This document shows, in pieces, positions 55,431-64,000 of a stretch of 64,000 nucleotides of DNA. Position 1 is the stretch's first letter; every line of letters starts with the position of its first letter. The stretch is from Sphaerolaimus hirsutus (taxonomy: Eukaryota > Nematoda > Chromadorea > Monhysterida > Sphaerolaimidae), in contig OZ038450.1 of NCBI GenBank assembly GCA_964036195.1, forward strand, positions 3,226,701 to 3,290,700, given 5' to 3'. A program made the translations under genes and the position numbers. The notes under the pieces are model-generated. The model had not been told where the DNA came from and made no database searches. It worked only from the letters and a program-made list of their open reading frames with translations.

Positions 55431-55867
55431 TATAGACATTTATAACTGTTTATATGCATAAACCCTGCCCTAACATCACAACATCACAACACCCTTAGTT
55501 TCAACATGTGTTCTGCATCATACAGATCACAAACTGCTGTAAGTGTTTGTTGTGTACATCTCATTACACTCAATTTGGGTGGGGGTTATTTTTTCAACAG
55601 CAAAATTTTAGGGGGTATTTCAAGGGGGGTTAATTCAAGGGGGATTAATTTCAGGTAATACGATAAATGGAAAAGTTATGGATGACACATCACTTTTTAC
55701 TGAGGATATGCAAGAAAAGCTAAACTCAAAAGCACATGCTATTTATATGTATTTTCTAGGATATAGATTTATAACTTATCAACTGTTGTTATTGATAAAT
55801 ATTTATAATAACAGAGAAAAACTTAATTCTATACATGCCGAATCTCAGCTTCTGTTACAATGGTAAC

Positions 55868-56297
55868 AGGGCCGTATACAGGGGGGGGTGGGGGGGCTGC
55901 AGCCCCCCCTTCCCGGGCGAGACCAGAAAGTGACTGGAAAATGCGACTTTATCAACGTCAGTGTAAAATTTTTTGCGCGCAAGCACGCATTCTTCACCAG
56001 ACATAAGGTATTGGCATCAGATTTGCTCCATGTGGCCGCACATCGTTATAAATACACTCAATGTCGTGCTTTTTGCTGTTTTGTATGTATATTTACATAC
56101 ATATAGAGCGTTCCATGGCGCTGGCGTCGACGCCAATGGCGCCATGGCGTGGCGCCTACTAATTGCGCCAGCGCCATGGCGCCATTCCGCCACTATGTAG
56201 CTAAAATTTTAGGGGGGGGGGGCTGAGCCCCCCCCCCCTTGCCGGCCTCCGTAAACAAGCAGCCCCCCCGCTCAAAAATCCAGGATACGTCCCTGAA
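55868..56297. mobile_element. family H element
   Basis: CAGGGCCGTATACAGGGGGG at the left; CAAAAATCCAGGATACGTCCCTG at the right. It contains G run/C run palindromes and a GGCGCC cluster at 56,113-56,190. Confidence 0.55.
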
Positions 56298-57520
56298 TGG
56301 TAAATCCAAATACCTAATCGAAAAAAAAAAAATAAATAAATAAAATGATAAATACGACAAAAAGCGACGAAAGGGTGTGAAAATCGCAATATGTGAAACT
56401 GGTTTTCTGCATCATGAACACGATGACAACCGCGTACAAGCTCACGCAATTAGTGCCGATGCTACGCATGATCGCTACGTATTTACATAGATTTTCAAGA
56501 AAATGTCCGATCGTTTTTTGTCATAGGTGACCAGCTGCGTTATTAAGAAATGTCGCGACATTTTCAGGAGCACGTGACATGCGGGATGGAAAATTAATGA
56601 ACTGAATATCTCTAAAATGACATTTCCCGCAGATGCTTCAGACGTTCATTTATTCGAGTATGACTGAAGAGAAATATGTTTCGTTCATGACAGCAGATGT
56701 AAAGAATGTGCTGAACAGTGATGTTAATATACATATTTCAACATATACCGATACCGGTAGAAAAATTCTGCGGTAAATACCTGGTTACCGGGGTTCAAAA
56801 AGTAGTACCTTCTTTAGTAGTAGTAAAGTAGAACTTCTACCTGCCGTATTAGCCGTTTTTACTTGCCTATGTTCACAAGTGCAAAAACGTGCCAAAACCT
56901 GTCGTTGTATTGTAGGTGCCCTTCTACTGGTGGTATGCCGTTCTATTAAACTAAATACGGTAAATAACAGAACTGGGATTTCCAACAGCGAGAAATCAGC
57001 AGAAAACACCGTATTTTACACAATCACTCAAAGTGGACAGATTTTCAAATGACAACAAAGAAAGAAGCGTAAAATACTGAAGAAATGCCAAGGAACGGGA
57101 TGCTACACATTATTGGCTGGGCAAATAAAACTTGTCAATTGGGTAAACATAAAAGGTATGGAGAACTACAATACAATTCAAATACCTGTGCTGTCGCGGA
57201 AAGGTGAATACCGAATGGGTTTTTATCTACCTATTTTTTTTTGAAACACTCGTTCTCGGTGAAGCTGCCTTATCCGCTTATTTTTTAATGCAGGCATACT
57301 GATAAAAATGTTTTTTTATTATAAATAAATTATTCCAAAAGTATTCTGTTCTGATTCCAGTTTCAGGAAAAACTGCACCGACAGATAATATTCAATGTAA
57401 ATACCTTTGCGTACTCCATAAAGAACGTATTTTATCGTTCCATCACACCGATGAACTTACAATGTGGGGAACATCTTTTTTTTCTCGCAAGTGCCAAGGT
57501 TATTTTCTCCTGTTCACACG

Positions 57521-57745
57521 GGTGGCAATCCCAAGCCCTGTAAAGTGTAAAGTAAAGTATCAAATGTAAAGTCAAATGCAAAGTAAAGTGTCAAATGTAA
57601 AGTCGAATGCAAAGTAAACTGTCAATTGTCATGCAAATTTCAGTAATAAAATATTTTCTTTTTTGTTTTGCTTGACACTTTACTTTACACTTGACTTTAC
57701 ATTTGACACTTTACTTTACACTTTACAGGGCTTGGGACTGCCCCG
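57521..57745. mobile_element. family A fold-back element, variant internal motif
   Basis: GGCAATCCCAAGCCCTGTAA and TTACAGGGCTTGGGACTGCC are near-perfect inverted ends. The interior uses AAGTAAAGTGTCAAATGT rather than the usual ATGCAAAGTGTC, a distinct subfamily. Confidence 0.65.
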
Positions 57746-57902
57746 GTGATCTCTTTTGCAATATCTAGCCAACTGCATGCGCAAATAAAATATACCTATA
57801 TGACGAGTGTATCAAATCACTTTTATGTCGGCAATTTATCAATGTTTGTGGGTTTCTGGACCTGAAACGCTCATAAAATTTTAGTTTTCTTCTCTTTGGA
57901 GT

Positions 57903-57997
57903 TACCGTATTTCCTCGAAATACCCCCGGGGGTTTATTTTTCATAGTTGAATGTTTGAGGGGGGTATTTCGAGGGGGTATTTCGAGGTGACACGGTA
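57903..57997. mobile_element. family B element, short
   Basis: TACCGTATTTCCTCGAAATA at the left and TTTCGAGGTGACACGGTA at the right, only 95 bp in all. Confidence 0.6.
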
Positions 57998-58613
57998 GAT
58001 AAATTCACTACAAATGTATTCATATATTAACAGAGATGACTACCTGGTCTGGAGACGATAAGTCCGCATGTCAGGTGACAAATGAAGTTCAAAGTGTAGA
58101 AGTCTAAATTTTACATCAGCCTACAGTTTAACATAGCTGGTTACATTCACAAAACAACAAGTTGTTTTTCTGAAAATTTATCTGAGAGTAAGAAGTTTGA
58201 ATTCAGAAAAAATGCTGTCGAAAAGCTGACGATCAAGAAATTCCCAAATTCCAACAAAAAACCCAAGTGCATAGCGAAATTCAGGGAGGGCACCCGCTGT
58301 CGCGCGCACCGCACTGCGTAAAATGCACACACTGCGGTGCGCCGCATATTTACCTATTTAAATAGAAATTCGCAGCTAACCAAATCAATCGGGAAATGCG
58401 TTTGGATGGGCCAAAACGGCACAACAACGGAACATCAAAGGTTCCCATCTAGTGGTGGAAAAAGGGCCGATGTTACCGAGGTCTGCATTTTGGGCACCGG
58501 GCCCAGAATTTCATAAGCACAATATATTAGGCATTATTTCTCGGGCAGTACGATCTATTCAATCCGAGTTGAAATGCCGGATCACCCGGACTTGCAGCAA
58601 TGAGCGCCAGACA

Positions 58614-58880
58614 GCACCATGGTGCGGTAGATGTGCACCAAAAGACGCCATGGTGCGGAACATGAGCACAAAAAGGCGCCATGGTGCGGTACATGTGCAC
58701 CAAAATGCACCATGGTGCGGTACATGTGCACCAAAATGCACCATGGTGCGGTACATGTGCACCAAATTACGCCATGGTGCGGTACATGTGCACCAAAAGG
58801 CGCCATGGTGCGGTACATGTGCACCAAAATGCACCATGGTGCGGTAGATGTGCACCAAGAGGCACCATGGTGCGGTACGC
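58614..58880. repeat. 31-bp tandem repeat, nine units
   Basis: The core ACCATGGTGCGGTACATGTG recurs with an exact 31-bp step (CATGG at 58,618, 58,649, 58,680, 58,711, 58,742, 58,773, 58,804, 58,835, 58,866). The unit is itself near-palindromic (GGTGCGGTACATGTGCACC). Because 31 is not a multiple of three and the unit lacks stops, long open frames arise on both strands. They are not evidence of a gene. Confidence 0.85.
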
Positions 58881-60001
58881 AATATACTCGCCACAGTGCG
58901 GTACCAAAAGCGCCGGAGCCATTCCATCGCTACTTTTCTCTCATGGGAATATTCCGCATGAAACACAAGAAAAGGATAGAAGCATTGTGAATAGTGATTT
59001 CTCCCATTTCACATGTCAATATTTGCATAGATCTTGTGGACACGCGCATTATTATTCATGGCCCTTTACTCTGAGGGATTCAATTTTGCCGGCGCTCAAA
59101 GCACCCGTTGAGTGCGTGTTTCCAATGAAAATTGGCTAGTGATTTGATTGGAAAGCCTTGGATTAGAATGCGAAACTTGTGGCAGCGGAAATATGTTGTG
59201 GGTTCAAAGAAAATGCGCTGGTTCTGTAGCAAATAACGCAGCGCAAACTCCGGTTTTAATCAACGCAAAATTGTGCTAATTAATGCAAATTTGGGTCGAA
59301 TTCAGCGTGTGAAATAGATAAGCATAAGCCGAAGTCCCAGTGGGCAACCAGCGCAAACGAAAAGGCACCAATTCCAAAAGGAAATCCATGTTTCTCCACA
59401 GTCAAGATTGCAAAATGGATATTTGCACCACAACAATAGCAGCCCAAGCGAGCCATAGATTTTGCGAGTGTTGTAAAAGCATAAAATGATGATAAATAAT
59501 TGCGACATCAAAGGAAGGATTATTATGGATGCGCAGGTAAACATAATGGATATAAACAACAAGGCAGTAAAAAAGAAAAGATAGATAAATTTTCTTCGGT
59601 AGATGAAAAAATTTCAAATACCGTAATTCCTCGATTAGTTTTCCCCTAGAATATTTCTTCCGTTAGCCGAGTGAGAGACAAATAATTCGCCTGAACACCC
59701 CCCCCCAACAAAAAATGGTAACGAAAAATTCCCAAGGGGAACTAAGGATTTACGAATAGACATTCAGCCCATGCATCTGGGGCAAGTTCCGCAACTGGGA
59801 AAGTAACTTAAGTCCACGCAAAAAGTTCAAAATCTATTGAGAACGCCTGGTGCGGGGTTCGCAGTTGGAACGTTTATTTATACGCATTGATGCATACGTT
59901 AACAATAAGAAGCAATAACTACCTGTGTTCTATATAAATACCACCGACCAAACAATCAGATCTTGACTGGCCGCTATATGAAGTATACATATTCGACAGA
60001 C

Positions 60002-60324
60002 TGGTGGCAGTTGCAGACACTGTCAAACGTCAAATGTCATGGGAAGTATCCAAAGTCAAGTAAAATGTCCGGAAAAATGGCAAACTACTGTAACTACGGA
60101 AAATGGCACATTACTTTTTACACTTGGCATGACATTTGACATTGACAGGGAATTTTACATTACTTTTGACATTTTAGAGGGCATTTTACATGACTTTTGA
60201 CATGTTACAGGACATTTTACATGACTTGACATTTCGCATTTGATTTGACATTATACAATACATTTTACATGACTCTTGACACTTTGCATGACATTCGACA
60301 TTTTCACGTTATGGGACTGGCACT
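60002..60324. mobile_element. family A fold-back element, amplified right arm
   Basis: The left end is diverged (TGGTGGCAGTTGCAGACACT). The right arm repeats CATTTTACATGACTTTTGAC several times and ends ATGGGACTGGCACTT. Confidence 0.5.
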
Positions 60325-61125
60325 TGTCGTCATGCTAACAGCTGTAAGCGGGGAGAAAGCACAATGCAAAATGGTTTTCGCAATGCATTTTGTGCGGTAG
60401 ACTGAGGGCAACAAATGTAATCACAAATTCACGTTCAGTTTTAACAAGCCCTGAGGCACAGTAGAAAATGTCTACCTAAGTGCGGATTCACCTGATAATT
60501 GGAAACTTTAATTCCGTTTTTTTCTGTCTTTTTTCAGGAAACTTGCATTCCGTTGTCCACTAAATTGGTAAACGTTAATGTTGTCCGCTGCGTATGCACT
60601 ACACAGGAGTGAAATTACGCAAAAGTATGAAGGATTAGGTATAGTCAATTTACAAATAGTTTTGCACGTCGTTGTGACAATTTTTTGTCACATCAGCAAA
60701 TTTTTGTCAAATTTAATGTCAATTTTTCGAGAAAACTCAACAGATGGTATAATAATTCGCGTGTACTCAGACGGCTAGCTATTAGAAATAAGCATTCACT
60801 GTATGAACTCGGAATGACAAATATTATCCGTTTTTAACCAAAAATAGAGGTCTATTTTTCAAAAATTTCCAGAAATGGTGGAGAATAAACAGCGGAGAAA
60901 TGAAGCATGCGATTTTATGGGACATCCTTGAATTCTACGGTGATCCATCACATTCTACATTCAATGTGATTGTGTAGTCTTATTTACGTAAAAACTCCGA
61001 ATTGTGGTCCCAAGTTCCACTTTCCTGCGATTGTTTTTCGAAGCTTGCAGAGTGCATCTAGAAAAAAAAAAGAATTCAGCCACTTGAAGATCAATTCAAT
61101 GTCACAGCGGCAAATTCCACAAGCA

Positions 61126-61285
61126 GGGGGCACCCCTAGACCCTGTATAATGCTGTCAAATTTAATGCAAAGTGTTTTAAGTCATGTAAAACGTTTGCTA
61201 TTTTTCAGTGCATTTTACATGACTTTAGACACATTGCATGACTTTTGACATTTTACAGGGCATTATACGGGGTCTGGGACCAGGT
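61126..61285. mobile_element. family A fold-back element
   Basis: GGGGGCACCCCTAGACCCTG at the left, CATTATACGGGGTCTGGGAC at the right. Confidence 0.6.
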
Positions 61286-63311
61286 AACCTGATCCAGTGA
61301 CAAACGGTAAAATGACAAACAAGTGACAAATGAATACAGGTAGAGGTGAAAAGTATATTTGCCGACAATTAGCTTGTCAATCATTGGTTTGCAACATGTA
61401 CTTATCATTTCCCTTGCCACTTGTAAAATTGGCACTTGAACGAAAAAAGCACACATCAAAACAACCTCAAATCTCACTCCACTCGGAACGCCAAACAAAA
61501 AAAAAGAGAAAAAGAGCCGTTATGAATGCCCAGAACGGTGAATTTGGGGACGACATAAGGTGGCCGGATCACATCGCGCATAACACCAAACCGCATGTGA
61601 AGGTAGTAATATTTTATCCCATCAAGCGCGACCTTGCTACAGGGTGATCCATTTAGTTTTAACCCGTTTTTATTGACCCTTACAAATCCCTTATCGATCT
61701 GACACATTTACAATTCTCGGTACGTTCAGATCCAAAATTTACCAGACTTTTCACTCTTACCCATCTGGCTACACTCCCACATCACAGCCAATTATATTAC
61801 CGCACACTAAACCTACAAAAATTCCCTAATCACATCAACAGTCAGTGCAAAAAAAAACTACCCAAAAATAGCCACCCTGTAAAACGCGTTGAAGGGCATG
61901 GCACCAGCACTTGAGCAGTCTGTTAGATGACCCATACAATGGGCCATTAGGTGCGCATTCTACAGCATGACACCAGTGGACCTTTGCTGAATTGGTCATA
62001 AATATGTGTATGGTGATGGCTTGGCGCCTTTGGCGTTGAGAAGTTATGGCGCCGTATGGCGCTGGCGCCAATTTATTTCCCATGTTGAGACAATCATTTT
62101 ATTACTGTCCATGATGGAAAGTCATGTCGCCGTATTCCACGTGGAGAACAATTTCGACGCGAAGCCAATGCCGAAAATTCAAATTTCAAATAAATCGCAA
62201 AAAAAATACCTCGCCATAATATTAAAAAAAACAAACAACAAAAACACATTTTCCGACCCACCCTGTACCCATACAAACATAATGCACGCGCCACAGCACG
62301 AAGGTTCACATGAGAAGCAATTTTGAATTCCCAAACTCAAGTAACCCTAGATGGGCGAGTAATGGCCGCGGAAAACGCGTTTGAATGTGATATGAAGGGA
62401 ACAAGTGAAGGTCGGTGAAGTGTAGTGAAGTGTTAACGAGATCCGAAAAATGCGGCCGAAAATTGGGCGAATTTTAAATGCATGTAAAATTGGATGTATC
62501 ATTATACTTTACTACGTATTTTGAAATGATGCCATATACCAGGTGCGCTACGAAACGGGGTGATAGCAACAATGCAAACACGAGTATTTTATGAGGAAAA
62601 AGCACTCAATTTTACTCGCATCGACGCGGTTTTACGAGGCTTAGCCGATTTGAAGCGATGATAAACAAAAGTAAAACCGGATCATCGAAAAGCAAACATT
62701 TTAGCGTATAAAATGTCTGCGGAAATTCGGTTTGCGCCCTACAGTGTGCGAATGGGTATTAAATAAGAGTTGTCAAAAATAACTATCATAGGTACGATAA
62801 ATTGATTAAAAATCAGTCAAGATCGAACGAAAAAAAACCTAAAGACAACTGGTTCTAAAAATACTTATCACCAGTTACCCTGTATTTCCATCAAAAGCCA
62901 ATTTCAAAGCCCGTCAAGTGTCAAGAATCTCGTCAAGTTACGAATTTCAGAAAATGTCACTCGGCACTTGACAGAAAACTTGACACTGATCGAGATTGGC
63001 ACTTGATTGCAGGTAACCAAACCAAAAGTAAATGTAATACGAATGCTTCCCTACCTGTGCATAATACCTGCACACATACTCACCCAACGAATGCAGGCAA
63101 TAGTGATGCAGTGTGGCCGGTTTGTTTGTGCGTTGTGCCCCCCCCCCCCCCCCCTTTGAGTCGACCCAGGTGCACCGCGGCGAAAATTCCGATCCCACCA
63201 GGGCACAGGTAGAATGCACACATGGAGCTGATTGGCAGCGCGGCGGCGGAGAAGTTGCGATTTGCGTATATACTCAAGTGACTTTACACTTAGCGCGGGT
63301 GTTTCACGTCA

Positions 63312-63570
63312 AGTATACTCCACTGACTTGATGCCAGGCACACGCGGTTACATATTTCTTCCGTTGGCAGGGTGCCAAAAACACCCAACGCGTCATCAGC
63401 CAACGCCAAAAACATCCAACGCATGAAGTTATGAAAAAAACTTCAGAAAAGTCATCATTTGAGCGTTTAAATGAAAAGACTTAACACCAACACTTTTGCA
63501 CGTCTAGAATATACGGATGTGATAATCAGTGTTGGCATTTTGCCAACGTGAACTGCAACTGGGGTGTATA
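63312..63570. mobile_element. family C fold-back element, diverged
   Basis: GTATACTCCACTGACTTGAT and GGCACACGCGGTTACATATT at the left; GTTGGCATTTTGCCAACGTG and CAACTGGGGTGTATA at the right. Confidence 0.45.
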
Positions 63571-64000
63571 AAGAACAGCCTGATGACCATCTCTATCATA
63601 AAAACCACCAAAAAATCAAAACCACACTGGCTCTTCACATTTAAACTTTTCAAACATATACCTAGTTGAAAACTAGTGTGAATAGGCACAATGAATTTCC
63701 TAGTCAACAAAATTGAAAATTTTCCGCCAATGCGCGGCGCCAATAGCAAAGCGGCGCCAGTGCGCTCTAAAGTAGCCCGAAAACTTTCGGCGCCCCTCTG
63801 AATTCGTTGATAGCTGTATTATGCCGCTTTATTTTGACTGCAGAAATTTTTTTGTGGCTTCTGCTGTTCACAAGCGTAAAATGTTTTTTTTATGGAGAGA
63901 CCATTATGCAATGAAAATTGCCCAATGTAAAAAACATGATGCATCAAATTGAACATAAACGATGGGCGTTTAGGATCAAAGAAACTCGTAGATCAAAGAA

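Larger units (their letters stand above)
54833..55664. mobile_element. family B element interrupted by a family H element
   Basis: Left end TACCGTATTACCTTGAAATA at 54,833; right end TTTCAGGTAATACGATA near 55,664. Between them lies a GC-tract element from about 54,987 to 55,430. Confidence 0.5.
52835..64000. other. region upstream of exon 1, no supported coding sequence
   Basis: It contains family A, B, C, D and H elements, the 31-bp tandem array and a 13-15 base C run near 63,140. If exon 1 is internal, the upstream exons and the promoter are either here or beyond the right edge. I could not identify them. Confidence 0.45.

Noticed and set aside
58452..59139. Overlapping His/Cys-rich open frames on both strands
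   Set aside because: They are produced by the stop-free 31-bp tandem repeat.
61330..61647. Plus-strand open frame of 105 codons ending before a GTAGTA
   Set aside because: The segment from the internal ATG near 61,521 to a possible donor at 61,600 looked exon-like on either strand, but no partner exon or family could be found.

Overview
The window looks like nuclear DNA of an invertebrate animal, probably an arthropod; the organism guess is weak and rests on style only. It is AT-rich, has no bacterial-type gene packing, contains islands of GC-rich coding sequence bounded by GT-AG splice sites, and is filled with short fold-back (inverted-repeat) elements and G/C homopolymer runs. I saw no transposase, reverse transcriptase, rRNA, tRNA or CRISPR array.

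The one gene I can support runs leftward (minus strand) through most of the window. I assembled 20 coding exons by hand between 52,834 and 1. Every one of the 19 exon junctions keeps the reading frame: phases 0, 1 and 2 all occur and all match. The model encodes about 1,340 residues from a candidate ATG at 52,812 and runs off the left edge without a stop. The product is a low-complexity Ser/Gln/Ala/Pro-rich protein with basic Arg-rich patches near its N-terminus and several tyrosine motifs (YDEP, YDTP, YANV, YDNV, YDNC, YDNI) of the kind bound by SH2 domains. It has no enzyme domain or membrane segment that I can see. I do not firmly recognise it; a distant Nance-Horan-syndrome/Guanylate-kinase-holder-like scaffold is a hypothesis only.

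Layout: 1-362 exon 20; 363-8,121 long intron; 8,122-14,308 a compact block of nine exons (19 to 11); 18,645-20,552 exons 10 and 9; 20,553-38,816 an 18.3-kb repeat-filled intron; 38,817-39,780 exons 8 and 7; 39,781-47,433 a 7.7-kb intron; 47,434-52,834 exons 6 to 1; 52,835-64,000 no supported exon. Non-coding DNA is dominated by at least seven fold-back families, called A to H here.

The most interesting observation is that the 191-bp intron between exons 4 and 5 (48,483-48,673) is, from splice site to splice site, a single copy of family A. A full-length copy elsewhere (about 1,245-1,447) has ends that read GTGCCA...TGGCACCAG on both strands, so the element can supply GT and AG in either orientation. 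This is what an introner (intron-generating transposon) looks like.
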